Source: Longimicrobium sp.
GTDB taxonomy: Bacteria; Gemmatimonadota; Gemmatimonadetes; Longimicrobiales; Longimicrobiaceae
Assembly (NCBI GenBank): GCA_036377595.1
Contig: DASUYB010000089.1
Coordinates: forward strand, 124,001-188,000
Direction of reading: 5' to 3'
DNA length: 64,000 bases
Shown here: positions 51,335 through 60,821 of the stretch, one piece after another
Layout: each line of letters starts with the position of its first letter
Numbering within the stretch: the first letter of the stretch is position 1
Notes under the pieces: model-generated
The model's input: only the letters and a program-made list of their open reading frames with translations
The model's database searches: none
What the model was told of the DNA's origin: nothing
Position numbers and translations under genes: made by a program

Positions 51335-52123
51335 TCACCGGCCTCCGCCCGTCGCGGCCTGGACGATCAGGTTCGCGACCTCGCGCGGGTGCGAGAGGAA
51401 CGGCACGTGGCTCGAGCGGATCTCGGTGACCCGGGCGTGCATGCGGTTCGCGTAGAACCGCTCCAGCTGCGGGTTGATCGCGTGGTCCTGCAGCGTGAGC
51501 ACGTACCAGCTCGGGATCGTCTTCCACGCCGCCGTGGGAGACGACTGCCCGAAGATGGCGCCGGCGATGGGCTTCTGCGCGACCGCCATCGCCCGTGTCT
51601 GCGCGAGCGGGAGGTCGGCCGCGAACACGTCGTGGTACTTCGCCGGGTCGATGTACACGAAGCCGGCGGCGTCGGGCGCCGATGCCGTGCCCAGGTCGGA
51701 CGGGTACTGCTGGAGGAACGCGGCCAACGGCTCGCCGGCCTCGGGCGCGAAGGCGGCGATGTACACCAGCGCGCGGACGTGCGGGTTCCCCGCCGCGGCG
51801 GCGGAGATCACGGCGCCGCCGTAGCTGTGGCCCACCACCACGACCGGGCCGGCCTGGGCATCGATCACCCGTTTCGTCGTCTCCACGTCGCCGGCCAGCG
51901 ACGCCAGCGCGTTCTCGACCGCGATCACGCGGTAGCCGCGCTGCTGCAGGAGCGTGATGACGGGCAGCCACCCGGACGCGTCGGCGAAGGCGCCGTGCAC
52001 CAGCACGATCGTCGGCTTGTCCGCGCCCGCGGCGGGCGCCGGCGCGGACTGCTGGGCGTGGGACGCGGCCGAGCCGGCCAGCGTCGCCAGCAGCAGGGCC
52101 GTTCCAGCCTGGATGATGCGCAT
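51335..52123 (-). CDS. Exported alpha/beta hydrolase
   Basis: A 262-residue protein with a Sec signal peptide (1-23, SAASHAQ cleavage). The hydrolase core is 'IVLVHGAFADASGW', then the nucleophile elbow 'VVVGHSYGGAVI' with Ser100. The acid is Asp213 in 'LTLQDHAINP' and the base is His239 in 'RSSHVPFLSHPREVANLI'. The HGAFADASGW start and the pattern of the lid are those of the salicylate-esterase/hydroxynitrile-lyase-like group. The substrate is unknown. It follows the thioredoxin-fold gene on the same strand. Confidence 0.88.
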   Translation of the reverse strand: MRIIQAGTALLLATLAGSAASHAQQSAPAPAAGADKPTIVLVHGAFADASGWLPVITLLQQRGYRVIAVENALASLAGDVETTKRVIDAQAGPVVVVGHSYGGAVISAAAAGNPHVRALVYIAAFAPEAGEPLAAFLQQYPSDLGTASAPDAAGFVYIDPAKYHDVFAADLPLAQTRAMAVAQKPIAGAIFGQSSPTAAWKTIPSWYVLTLQDHAINPQLERFYANRMHARVTEIRSSHVPFLSHPREVANLIVQAATGGGR

Positions 52124-52153
52124 GGTCCGCTTCCTCGGCGAAGGGGTGATGGT

Positions 52154-52232
52154 GCCGGGTGCTGAGTGCCGAGTGCCGAACGGCAGGTGCGATATGGATT
52201 CCGGCAACTCAGCACTGGGCACCTGGCACTTG
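52154..52232. repeat. Short inverted array of GTGCTGAGTGCC-type units
   Basis: The left half has GTGCTGAGTGCCGAGTGCCGA and the right half has the complementary ACTCAGCACTGGGCACCTGG. They form a hairpin between two convergently spaced stop/start regions of minus-strand genes. The unit resembles the 7-8 nt arrays in the injection-system operon. Confidence 0.55.
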
Positions 52233-52236
52233 CTGT

Positions 52237-53571
52237 TCAGCGCAGCGACCGGAACGCCGCCCGCATCTCGCCCACGAAGAAGGCCGGCTGCTCCCACGCG
52301 GCGAAGTGGCCGCCCTTCGGGAGCCGGTTGTAGTGGATGAGCCGGGGATACGCCCGCTCCGCCCAGCTGCGCGGCGCCGCGTAGAGCTCGTCGGGGAAGA
52401 CGCTCACCGCCACCGGGATCCTGATCCCCCTCGGGTCGAAGAAGCCTCCCGTCGCGGGGTGTGCGTTGTCCCAGTAGAGGCGCGCCGAGGAGAGCGCGGT
52501 GTTCGTCACCCAGTAGAGCGTGACGTTGTCGAGGACGTCGTCCCTCGTCAGCCCCTCCGTCCCTCCGGCGAAGACGCGGGCGATCAACTCCTGGCTGCGC
52601 GCGTCGTGGTCGATCATCCACGCCGCCAGTCCGACCGGCGAGTCGACGATCCCGTACAGCGTCTGCGGGCGGTTGGACATCTCGTTGGCGTAGCCCAGCC
52701 CGTTCTTGTAGAAGAAGTCCAGCTGGTCCCACGCGTGGCGCTCTTCGGGGGTGAGATCGGCGGGCGGCGGCTGGTTGAACGCCATCGCCCTGGAGATGTC
52801 GGCCGGGACCGTGGCCGGCATGTTGGTGTGGATGCCGAGCAGCCCCGGCGGCTCCTGCACGGCCATCCGCTCCGTGACGGCATTCCCCCAGTCGCCGCCC
52901 TGCGCCACGTACCGCGTGTAGCCCAGGCGCTGCATCAGCGTGGCCCACGCGCGGGCGATGCGCGGCGGGCTCCACCCGGTTGCCGGCGGCTTCCCCGAGA
53001 AGCCGTAGCCCGGCAGCGACGGGATCACGACGTGGAACGCGTCCGCCGCGCTCCCCCCGTGCGCCGTGGGATCGGTCAGCGGCTCGACCACCTTCAGCTG
53101 CTCGATGACCGACCCGGGCCATCCGTGCGTGATGATGATCGGGAGCGCGTTCTCGTGGTTCGACCGGGCGTGGATGAAGTGGATGTCCAGCCCGTCGACC
53201 TCCGTGATGAACTGCGGCAGGGCGTTCAGCCTCGCCTCGGCCCTGCGCCAGTCGTAGCCGCTCGCCCAGTAGCGCGCGAGCGCCTGCATCGTCGCCAGCT
53301 GCACGCCCTGGGACGAGTCGCTGACCTGTTCCCGTTCGGGCCACCTCGTCGCGGCGACGCGCCTGCGCAGGTCGGCGAGCTCCGCGTCCGGGATGTTCAC
53401 GCGGAACGGACGAATGGCGGGATCGGTCACCTCGCTGACCGTCAGCGGTGTGTCCAGCTTCACGACGTCGGTCATGGCATCAACCCTCCTGGAAAGCGCG
53501 AGAAGGCCGGGCGCGGCCGTGGCCGCGGCGGCCAGAAAGCGGCGGCGGGTGAATCCGGGCGGCTCTGGCAT
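52237..53571 (-). CDS. Tat-exported epoxide hydrolase (EHN family), copy 1
   Basis: A 444-residue enzyme with a Tat signal (TRRRFLAAAATAAPGLLAL, residues 8-26), an EHN N-terminal segment ('IRPFRVNIPDAELADLRRRVAATRWPERE') and an alpha/beta hydrolase core. Core motifs: oxyanion motif HGWPGS (149-154), nucleophile Asp227 in 'VAQGGDWGN', 'TLYWVTNTA', and base His422 in 'KGGHFAAWEQP'. The start at 53571 has CGGAGG upstream. EHN-type enzymes open epoxides (microsomal/juvenile-hormone type). The export signal is unusual for this family. It is one of three paralogues in the window. Confidence 0.9.
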   Translation of the reverse strand: MPEPPGFTRRRFLAAAATAAPGLLALSRRVDAMTDVVKLDTPLTVSEVTDPAIRPFRVNIPDAELADLRRRVAATRWPEREQVSDSSQGVQLATMQALARYWASGYDWRRAEARLNALPQFITEVDGLDIHFIHARSNHENALPIIITHGWPGSVIEQLKVVEPLTDPTAHGGSAADAFHVVIPSLPGYGFSGKPPATGWSPPRIARAWATLMQRLGYTRYVAQGGDWGNAVTERMAVQEPPGLLGIHTNMPATVPADISRAMAFNQPPPADLTPEERHAWDQLDFFYKNGLGYANEMSNRPQTLYGIVDSPVGLAAWMIDHDARSQELIARVFAGGTEGLTRDDVLDNVTLYWVTNTALSSARLYWDNAHPATGGFFDPRGIRIPVAVSVFPDELYAAPRSWAERAYPRLIHYNRLPKGGHFAAWEQPAFFVGEMRAAFRSLR

Positions 53572-53654
53572 ATGAGTGGCCTCCGTAGGAGGTGAAACCG
53601 TCAGGCGGCGGACGACGGGTACGCGAGCCGCGTCGTCCACCGCCCGGCGCTGCA

Positions 53655-54992
53655 TCAGCGTAGTTGCCTGAACGCCGCGCGCAGCTCCGCCGCGAACAGC
53701 CGCGGCTGTTCCCACGCCGCGAAGTGGCCTCCTCGGTCGACCTGGTTGTAGTAGATCAGCCTGGGATACGCCCGCTCCGCCCAGCTCCGCGGGGCTTGGT
53801 ACTGCTCGCCAGGAAAGACGGTCACGGCCGCGGGGATCTTGACGCCTTTGACGTTGAAAAAACCGCCCTTGTATTCCCAATAGAGACGAGACGCGGAAAC
53901 CGCCGTGTTCGTCAGCCAATACAGCGTGATGTTGTCGAGGATCTCGTCGCGCGTCAGTTCGCCGGTGGCGCTCGTGGTCCGGTTCAGCGCGGTGAGCACC
54001 GCGGCCGCGGGCTGGCCGTCACCGTCACCATGGTCCAGCAGATAGGCAGCCAAGCCGACGGGTGAATCGGCAAGTCCGTACAAGGTCTGAGGCCGACTTG
54101 CCATCAGCTGATAAATTGCGATGTGCTTGTACGTAAAGATGAGCTGCTCGTAGGCGCGTTGTTCCTCCGCTGACAGACCGGACGGGGGCGGCTCGCCGGC
54201 CAGGCTCGCCTTGTCGACATCGGCCGGAACCACGCCTGGCATGTTGGTGTGGATGGCGAGCAACCCCGCCGGTGACTGCACGCCCATGTAGTCGACGACG
54301 AACGCGCCCCAGTCACCGCCCTGGGCCACGTAGCGCGTGTAGCCGAGGCGCCTCATCAGCTCCGCCCAGGCTCTGGCCATACGCTCGGGGCCCCAGCCGG
54401 TGCTCGCCGGCTTGCCGGAAAACCCGTAGCCCGGCATGGACGGAATCACCACATCGAACGCGTCCGCCGCGCCGGCGCCGTAGGCCGTGGGATTGGTCAG
54501 CGGGTCGATGATCTTCAGCTGCTCGATGATCGAGCCCGGCCATCCGTGGTTGACGACGAGGGGCAACGCGTTCGGGTGCTGCGAGCGTACGTGGATGAAA
54601 TGGATGTCGAGGCCATCGATGTTGGTGATGAATTGCGGGAGGGCGTTCAGTCTTGCCTCGACCTTGCGCCAGTCGTACTCCGTTCCCCAGTAGCGCGCGA
54701 GTGCCTGCATGGTCGCCGACTGCACGCCCTGCGACGTGTCGGCAACCGTTTCCCGTTCGGGCCACCGAGTCGCGGCGATACGTCTGCGCAACTCGGTGAG
54801 CTCCGCTTCCGGCACATTGAAGTGAAACGGACGAATCTCGGGATCGGTCACCTCGCTGACCGTCAGCGGTGTGTCCAGCTTCACGGTGTCGGTCATGGCG
54901 TCAACCCTCCTGGAAAGGGCGAGAAGGCCGGGCGCGGTCGCGGCCGCGGCGGCCAGGAAGCGGCGGCGGGTGAAAGCGGGCGGCTCTGGCAT
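53655..54992 (-). CDS. Tat-exported epoxide hydrolase (EHN family), copy 2
   Basis: A 445-residue close paralogue of copy 1. The Tat signal is almost identical (TRRRFLAAAAATAPGLLAL). EHN segment 'IRPFHFNVPEAELTELRRRIAATRWPERE', HGWPGS, nucleophile Asp227 in 'GGDWGAF', 'TLYWLTNTA' and base His423 in 'RGGHFAAWEQP' are all present. It differs from copy 1 in the cap region (about 245-330). The start at 54992 was chosen because the Tat signal begins there; the frame upstream adds non-signal sequence. It sits only 83 bases from copy 1, so it is a tandem duplication. Confidence 0.9.
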   Translation of the reverse strand: MPEPPAFTRRRFLAAAAATAPGLLALSRRVDAMTDTVKLDTPLTVSEVTDPEIRPFHFNVPEAELTELRRRIAATRWPERETVADTSQGVQSATMQALARYWGTEYDWRKVEARLNALPQFITNIDGLDIHFIHVRSQHPNALPLVVNHGWPGSIIEQLKIIDPLTNPTAYGAGAADAFDVVIPSMPGYGFSGKPASTGWGPERMARAWAELMRRLGYTRYVAQGGDWGAFVVDYMGVQSPAGLLAIHTNMPGVVPADVDKASLAGEPPPSGLSAEEQRAYEQLIFTYKHIAIYQLMASRPQTLYGLADSPVGLAAYLLDHGDGDGQPAAAVLTALNRTTSATGELTRDEILDNITLYWLTNTAVSASRLYWEYKGGFFNVKGVKIPAAVTVFPGEQYQAPRSWAERAYPRLIYYNQVDRGGHFAAWEQPRLFAAELRAAFRQLR

Positions 54993-55087
54993 GCGGTGCC
55001 TCCTTCGGGCGGGTGGCCATGTCTGACCTCTCTTTCTCCAGCCGGGACCAGGGGCGATCCTCGCCGCGACTGACGGCTCGGCAGCGA

Positions 55088-55489
55088 TCACCTGGCCGGC
55101 ACGAGGAGCGGCTTTCCTTTCTCGACGACATAGGTCGCGAGCTCCGCCGCGTTGCCGCTGCCGACGTTCGTCACCGCGTGGATCGCCCCGGACGGGATAA
55201 ACAGGACGTCGCCCGCGCCGAGCGTCACCGGCGGCCTGCCATCGAGCCGATACTCAAGCCGGCCTTCGATCGCATAGACGATCTCCTCGCCCGGATGGCT
55301 GTGCCTGGGTGCCACCACCCCGGGGGCGAAATCGACGCGCACCTGCACGACCTCGCGCCCGGGAACGCTCAGATCGTGGCGCTGGAGGTCGGTGCGCCGG
55401 ACGCCCTCCTGCTGCGCCGGCGCCCCCTGCAGCGCCAGCCCGCTTCCGGCGATCAGCGCCGCCACGGCCATGATTCGCGTCGTCCTCAC
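55088..55489 (-). CDS. Exported cupin-domain protein
   Basis: A 133-residue protein from a GTG with AGGAGC upstream. It has a Sec signal peptide (about 1-26). The cupin domain has motif 1 'PRHSHPGEEIVYAIEGRLEY' and motif 2 'PSGAIHAVTNVG', with the metal-binding His and Glu intact. Such small periplasmic cupins accompany oxidative-stress or detoxification genes; the exact role is unknown. An ATG start 18 codons upstream is possible but would place charged residues before the signal. Confidence 0.85.
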   Translation of the reverse strand: MRTTRIMAVAALIAGSGLALQGAPAQQEGVRRTDLQRHDLSVPGREVVQVRVDFAPGVVAPRHSHPGEEIVYAIEGRLEYRLDGRPPVTLGAGDVLFIPSGAIHAVTNVGSGNAAELATYVVEKGKPLLVPAR

Positions 55490-55553
55490 GTGAAGCTCCT
55501 TTCGTCCTGCGAACCCGGTATGCAGGTCGAGCCCGCACATCACGCCGATCGCT

Positions 55554-56400
55554 TCACCCGACCGGCGCTGCCTGCTCCTGCGCCAGCCCGGGTAAGTGGT
55601 CGCCGAAGCGCATCTCCAGGTCGCTGCGCGTGCCGATCCCCAGTTCCATCAGCTTCATCGCTCTGACCTTTGCTCCCGGCCAGGCGAAGGCACCCTGGAA
55701 CGTCGACCTCGTCGCGTTCAGGTCGTCGGCGTCGGGGAGGGCGTGGCGGTTGATGATCCGCTTCGCCTCTGCCAGCGCCTGCTTGTCGAACGAAGCCAGG
55801 CGCTCGGCCAGACCCGTCACGAAGGCGTCCAACCGGGCATCCGGCAGGGCGCGGTTGATCCAGCCGTAGCGCTCGGCGGTCACCGCGTCGAAATCATCGG
55901 CGCCCAGCACGATCTCGAGGGCCCGGGCGCGTCCGGCCAGCAAGGGGAGGCGTTCCATCGCGCCGCCCCCGGGAACCAGGCCGACGCCCACCTCCGGCTG
56001 TCCGAGAATTGCCCGTTCGATGCTGGCGAAGCGCATGTCGCAGGCGAGGGCGATCTCGCTCCCGATGCCGCGCGCCCGGCCACGGATCAGCGCGATGCTG
56101 ACCACGGGCGCCTGCGCGAGGCGCAGGCTGATGTCGGTCCAGGAGGGCGCCGCCTCCGTACCCGGGCCGGCCGGCCGCGTAGCCGCTGGCGAGGTCCCAA
56201 TGGGCCAGGAAGAAGTCGTGGTCCGCACTTTCAAGGACCACCACCTTGACCTCCTGCGCCGTCTCCAGCTCGGACACGAGCGCATCGAGATCGCGCAACG
56301 TCTCCGGATCGACCTGGTTGATCGGCGGATGGTCGAAGGTGACCCGCCAGAACGCCGGTGATGCGCGATCGATCGTCAGCTGTCCGTATGCGTGGGCCAT
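55554..56400 (-). pseudogene. Enoyl-CoA hydratase/isomerase family gene with one frameshift
   Basis: Two overlapping frames together make one crotonase. From the ATG at 56400 the first frame gives 'MAHAYGQLTIDRASPAFWRV', 'FDHPPINQVDPETLRDLDALV' and 'VVVLESADHDFFLAHWDLASGYAAG'. From about 56180 the second frame gives 'SWTDISLRLAQAPVVSIALIRGRARGIGSEIALACDMRFAS' and the normal C-terminus ending at 55554. The shift falls in the GGCC-rich run at about 56161-56178, and the span is 847 bases, one more than a multiple of three. It is either a real inactivating slip or a sequencing error. The gene is otherwise complete. Confidence 0.85.
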
Positions 56401-56512
56401 GACAGTTCTCCTTGGGAGAGGGCCCGTTCTCGAGCGTTCGAGCCCGATCCCTGTCGATCGGCACGGCAGGCGACGCGCACGTCGAGGCGCCTCGCCACCG
56501 CCTGCCGGTGAG

Positions 56513-57856
56513 CTACCGCAACGACCTGAACGCCGCGCGCAGCTCCGCCGCGAAGAGCTCCGGCTGCTCCCACGCGGCGAAGTGGCCGCCCCGGTCGACC
56601 TTGTGGAAGTAGATCAGGTTGGGATAGGCACGCCGGGCCCAGCTCTCCGGTGGCAGGTAGGCGTCCTCCCCGAACAGCGTGATCGCCACGGGCAGCGTGA
56701 TCTCGCTGGTCTTCCAGGCGGACGCGACCACGATGCTCCGTCCGTGGTTCTCCCAGTACAGCCGGCCGGCCGACGTCGCGCTGTTGGTGAGCCAGTACAG
56801 CGTGAAGTCGTCGAGCACGTCGTCCTTCGTCAGCGTCTGCCGGGGATCGTCGCCGTAGCTCCACTTCGCGAAGCCGGGGTGCACGAGCAGGAAGCCCGCG
56901 AGACCGGCGGGAGAGTCCGCCATGCCGTAGCCCACGGCCTGGGGCTGGAAGGTCAGCATGGTGAAGTACGCCAGGCGGCCCGACCTTGCGCCCGCGAGGC
57001 TCGCGTCGAACGCGGCGCGCTCCTGCTCGGAGAGCCCCGCCGGCGCGGGGCCGCCCATCGCCAGCGCCCCGGCCACTTCGGGCGGCACGGCCGGCGGCAG
57101 GTTGGTGTGGACGCCGAGCAGTCCCGCGGGCGCCTGGTGCGCCATCGTGATCGTGATCGCGGAGCCCCAGTCGCCACCCTGCGCCACGTAGCGGGTGTAG
57201 CCGAGGCGCCTCATCAGCTCCGCCCACGCCTGCGCGATGTGCTCGGGGTCCCACCCCGGCCCGGCCGGTTTGCCGGAGAAGCCGTAGCCCGGCAGCGACG
57301 GGATGACCACGTCGAACGCGTCCCCGGCGCTGCCGCCATGGGCGACCGGATCGGTGAGCGGTGCGATGATCTTGAGCTGCTCGATCACGGAGCCCGGCCA
57401 GCCGTGGGTGACAAGCAGCGGCAGCGCGTTCGGCTGGCGCGACCTGACGTGGATGAAGTGGATGTCGACGCCGTCGATGTTCGTCGTGAACTGCGGCAGG
57501 GCGTTGAGCCTCGCTTCCACCCGGCGCCAGTCGTACTGCGTCCCCCAGTAGTGGACCAGCTCCTGGAGCCTGGCCAGCTGCGCGCCCTGCGACGGGTCGG
57601 TGACGGTCTCCCGGTCGGGCCACCGCGTTGCCGCGATCCGCCGGCGCAGGTCGGCGAGGTCCGCCTCGGGCACGTGGACGCGGAAGGGGCGGATGCTCGC
57701 GTCCCCGGCCGCGGGGCGGGCTGTGCCGGCGCGGGACGAGGCCGGAACGACCTGAGCCTGGCAGGGGGCGGCGAGCAGAACGAAGGCAAGGGTGCCCGCG
57801 GCCGCCCAGGTGCCGGGAAAGCTGCGCCGGCCGCGCGGGGGGGATCCTGCGAACAT
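56513..57856 (-). CDS. Sec-exported epoxide hydrolase (EHN family), copy 3
   Basis: A 447-residue enzyme with a Sec-type signal peptide (about 1-35, TLAFVLLAAPCQAQ) instead of Tat. 'IRPFRVHVPEADLADLRRRIAATRWPDRE' (EHN), HGWPGS, nucleophile Asp229 in 'VAQGGDWGSAI', 'TLYWLTNSA' and base His425 in 'RGGHFAAWEQP' are present. The cap differs from copies 1 and 2 and includes 'MLTFQPQAVGYGMADSPAGLAGFLLVHPGF'. It probably hydrolyses epoxides outside the cytoplasm. Confidence 0.9.
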   Translation of the reverse strand: MFAGSPPRGRRSFPGTWAAAGTLAFVLLAAPCQAQVVPASSRAGTARPAAGDASIRPFRVHVPEADLADLRRRIAATRWPDRETVTDPSQGAQLARLQELVHYWGTQYDWRRVEARLNALPQFTTNIDGVDIHFIHVRSRQPNALPLLVTHGWPGSVIEQLKIIAPLTDPVAHGGSAGDAFDVVIPSLPGYGFSGKPAGPGWDPEHIAQAWAELMRRLGYTRYVAQGGDWGSAITITMAHQAPAGLLGVHTNLPPAVPPEVAGALAMGGPAPAGLSEQERAAFDASLAGARSGRLAYFTMLTFQPQAVGYGMADSPAGLAGFLLVHPGFAKWSYGDDPRQTLTKDDVLDDFTLYWLTNSATSAGRLYWENHGRSIVVASAWKTSEITLPVAITLFGEDAYLPPESWARRAYPNLIYFHKVDRGGHFAAWEQPELFAAELRAAFRSLR

Positions 57857-57947
57857 GGCTGCGCTCCTTTCCGGGAAGGCTGTCCGTCGCCTCCTCTCGC
57901 GGGCGGACGGTGATGGCGCCGTCGCCCGCGGTCCCGCGGCGTGGTAT

Positions 57948-58847
57948 TCACGAATCCGAAACCACGTGGCCGATCCCGGTGGCGAGCTCGGATGGAGTCG
58001 CGGCGGCGCCCACCGGCTCGGCGGCCACGCGGCGCGCGAACTCCAGCAGGTCGGCGTTGAACTGCTCCCGGTGCGTGCCCATCAGCCCGTGCGGCGCGCC
58101 CGGATAGACCTTCAGCGTCGCGCCCGGGATCATCTTCGACGAGCGCAGGCCGCCGACGGCGATCGGCACGATCTGGTCGTCGTCGCCGTGGATGACCAGC
58201 GCCGGCACGTCCACCTTCCCCAGGTCCTGCCGGAAGTCGCTCTCGGAGAACGCCTTGATGCAGTCGTACGCCGCGGCCAGCCCGCACTGCATCCCCATCA
58301 GCCAGAACGCGTCCCGCACGCCCTGCGACACGGTGGAGCCCGGCCGGTTGGCGCCGTAGAAGGGCGCGCTCAGGTTCTTCCAGAACTGCGACCGGTCCCC
58401 GCTCACGCCGGCGCGGATCTGGTCGAACGCTTCGATCGGCACGCCCTCGGGGTTGTCCGGCGTCTTCAGCATCAGCGGCGGGATGGCGCTCACCAGCACC
58501 GCCCCGGCCACCCGCGCCGTCCCGTGCCGGGCGATGTACCGCACCACCTCGCCGCCGCCGGTGGAGTGGCCGACGTGGATGGCGTCGCGCAGGTCGAGCG
58601 CCGCGGTGACCGCCGCCAGGTCGTCGGCGTAGGTGTCCATGTCGTTGCCCGCCCAGGTCTGCGACGACCGGCCATGGCCGCGGCGGTCGTGGGCGATGGC
58701 GCGCCAGCCGCGCGAGGCGAAGAAGAAGAGCTGGTCGTCCCACGCGTCGGCGTTCAGCGGCCAGCCGTGGCTGAACACCACCGGCTGCCCCGAGCCCCAG
58801 TCCTTGTAGAAGATCTCTGCCCCGTCCCGCGTGGTGATGGTCGGCAT
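57948..58847 (-). CDS. Non-haem haloperoxidase-like alpha/beta hydrolase, copy 2
   Basis: A 299-residue paralogue of 41429-42304. '[16 protein letters not shown]', '[12 protein letters not shown]', '[11 protein letters not shown]', nucleophile Ser95 in '[13 protein letters not shown]', acid in '[10 protein letters not shown]' and base His253 in 'APHG' are present. Ribosome-binding site AAGGAGG. Cytoplasmic; likely an esterase with perhydrolase potential. A copy of its first codons, with the same leader, recurs at 61482-61529. Confidence 0.9.
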   Translation of the reverse strand: MPTITTRDGAEIFYKDWGSGQPVVFSHGWPLNADAWDDQLFFFASRGWRAIAHDRRGHGRSSQTWAGNDMDTYADDLAAVTAALDLRDAIHVGHSTGGGEVVRYIARHGTARVAGAVLVSAIPPLMLKTPDNPEGVPIEAFDQIRAGVSGDRSQFWKNLSAPFYGANRPGSTVSQGVRDAFWLMGMQCGLAAAYDCIKAFSESDFRQDLGKVDVPALVIHGDDDQIVPIAVGGLRSSKMIPGATLKVYPGAPHGLMGTHREQFNADLLEFARRVAAEPVGAAATPSELATGIGHVVSDS

Positions 58848-58902
58848 GGCGGCCTCCTTCCCCTTCGAGGTAAAACACGACAGCGCGCCTGCGCGGCCGC
58901 GG

Positions 58903-59490
58903 TCACTCCCCGCGTGCCTGCGAGCCGCGCTGCACGTCCGCCAGCGCGGACGCGTAGCGGTGCGACGCCTCTTCCAGCTCCAGCGCGGCGTCGTCGAGCG
59001 CACGCCGCCGCACCTGGTCCTCCTGCCGCTCGCGCCATGCGTCGTACTTCCGGCGCGCCTCCGCGGCCCTGTCCCGCAGCTCGTCGCGCGCCCCGGCGAT
59101 CCTGGCGCTCGCCCTGGCCGCCAGCTCGTCTTCCGCCGCCACCTCCTCCCGCACCACGGCGTCGGCCTGGTCGAGGCGGGCATAGAAGCGGCGCTCGCGC
59201 GCGGCGTCCCAGTCCGTGTACCGGTTGTGCGCGTCGGCGACGGAGCGTCGGAACGCACTCCAGTCCTGATCCACGCGGCTGCGCAGCACCTCGGAGTCGT
59301 CCTGCGCCTCTCTCCTCGCGTCCGCCACCTGCTGCCGCACGCGGTCGCGCCGCTCGCGGAGGCCGGAGATCTCGTCCATCTCGGTCTGCGCGTCGCGCGC
59401 GCGGGCGCCCGCCTCCAGCTCGTCGAGCTGGGCATCCGCCGCGCGCATCTGCGCGTCCAGGCGGTCTGCGTAGGTTTGCCAGGTATCCAT
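58903..59490 (-). CDS. Long coiled-coil protein
   Basis: A 195-residue, almost wholly helical protein, rich in Arg, Glu, Asp and Ala, with heptad pattern throughout ('[25 protein letters not shown]', '[25 protein letters not shown]'). No signal peptide and no membrane helix. Start at 59490 with GGAGGAAACC. I recognise no family. Such cytoplasmic coiled coils beside stress genes are often of unknown function. It lies between a haloperoxidase-like gene and a phospholipase D-like gene. Confidence 0.7.
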   Translation of the reverse strand: MDTWQTYADRLDAQMRAADAQLDELEAGARARDAQTEMDEISGLRERRDRVRQQVADARREAQDDSEVLRSRVDQDWSAFRRSVADAHNRYTDWDAARERRFYARLDQADAVVREEVAAEDELAARASARIAGARDELRDRAAEARRKYDAWRERQEDQVRRRALDDAALELEEASHRYASALADVQRGSQARGE

Positions 59491-59566
59491 GGTTTCCTCC
59501 GCAAAGGTGGAAGGTGCACGGCCGCCGCGCGGCACGGGCGGCGACGGCTGGGGCGTGCGGCCCCGC

Positions 59567-60736
59567 TCACCCGGCTGCGGTCATGGGGCGCGACCGCGCG
59601 ACGTCCTCCTCGAACATCGCGTCCATGGACGCGCCCAGCGCCTCGTCGCCGATCATCGCGTCGAGCTCGTAGTTGACCGCCATTCCGAGCAGGTTGAAGT
59701 CCGTCGACCCGATGCGCACGTACCGCCCGTCCACGACGCTGGTCTTGGCGTGCATCATCTCGCCCTGCCACTCCCAGATCCGCACGCCGTCGCCGACCAG
59801 GCGCGGGTAGTAGCGACGGGTGGCGCGGACCATCCACGGGTGGTCGCCGCGGCTCGGCACCAGCAGGCGCACGTCGACGCCGTCGCGCGCCGCGCCCGCC
59901 AGCGCCTCGACCAGCGGCATGCTGGGCATGAAGTACGCGTCCGAGATCCAGATGCTGCGCGTGGCCGCCACGGCCGCCGTCTCGAGCGCGCGGGCGACAC
60001 GGTAGCGCCAGGGCTCCCCCTCGATGATCGCCACCATCGCCAGGCCGTCGTCGAGCCTCGAGGCATCCGGTGACTCGCCCCGGTGCGACGTGCCGAGCTC
60101 GCGATGCCCGGGAAGGGTCGCCCGGCTCCACATGCGCTCGAAGGCACGGTCCATGTCGCGCGCGGCGGGGCCCTCGATCCGCACGGCGGTGTCGCGCCAC
60201 GGCGATCCGTCCGCGCTGCCCGGGCGGGCGCCGGTCGTCCATTCGTGCCCCAGCCCGATGCCGCCGATCACCCCGGCCGCCCCGTCGACCACAAGCAGCT
60301 TGCGGTGGTCGCGCGGAAGCATGCCGAGCCACGGCCTCGCGGGCGAAGGTGGGCTGAAGATCCCCACTTCCACGCCCCCGTCGCGGAGCCCGCGGACGAA
60401 CCGGCGCGTGGTGGTGCGCGAGCCGACCCAGTCGAGCAGCACGCGCGTGCGGACGCCGCGCCGTGCCGCCGCGATCAGCTCGGGAGCGAAGCGTTCTCCC
60501 ACCGCGTCGCTGCGCACGATGTAGCTCTCGAGCGAGACGCGCCCGCGGGCGCCGGCGATGAGCGCGAGCATGGCCTCGAACGTCGCCGGGCCGTCGCGCA
60601 GCAGCGCCACGCGGTTGCCGGTGGAGACGCGCGCCGCGCCGATGCGCCACAACCGGTGCGCGAGCGATGCGCGGTCGTAGGGCGGCGCCGCCACGGCGCC
60701 GACGACCGTCGCGGAGGTCTCTGCGGAGGCGTCCAT
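59567..60736 (-). CDS. Phospholipase D/cardiolipin-synthase-like protein
   Basis: A 389-residue protein with both HKD motifs: His144-Lys146-Asp151 in '[18 protein letters not shown]' and His329-Lys331-Asp336 in '[22 protein letters not shown]'. The first is followed by the conserved Gly/Ser-rich strand. '[15 protein letters not shown]' and '[34 protein letters not shown]' also fit cardiolipin-synthase-type enzymes. There is no obvious N-terminal membrane domain, which makes it shorter than E. coli ClsA. It may make cardiolipin or act as a phosphodiesterase on another phospholipid. Confidence 0.88.
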   Translation of the reverse strand: MDASAETSATVVGAVAAPPYDRASLAHRLWRIGAARVSTGNRVALLRDGPATFEAMLALIAGARGRVSLESYIVRSDAVGERFAPELIAAARRGVRTRVLLDWVGSRTTTRRFVRGLRDGGVEVGIFSPPSPARPWLGMLPRDHRKLLVVDGAAGVIGGIGLGHEWTTGARPGSADGSPWRDTAVRIEGPAARDMDRAFERMWSRATLPGHRELGTSHRGESPDASRLDDGLAMVAIIEGEPWRYRVARALETAAVAATRSIWISDAYFMPSMPLVEALAGAARDGVDVRLLVPSRGDHPWMVRATRRYYPRLVGDGVRIWEWQGEMMHAKTSVVDGRYVRIGSTDFNLLGMAVNYELDAMIGDEALGASMDAMFEEDVARSRPMTAAG

Positions 60737-60821
60737 GCAGGGCTCCTCACGGAACGATGCGGATCTCCTGCTCGACGAGGGTACGCGCCGGCTGCGTCGA
60801 CGGCTCGCGGCCCGTGACGGC

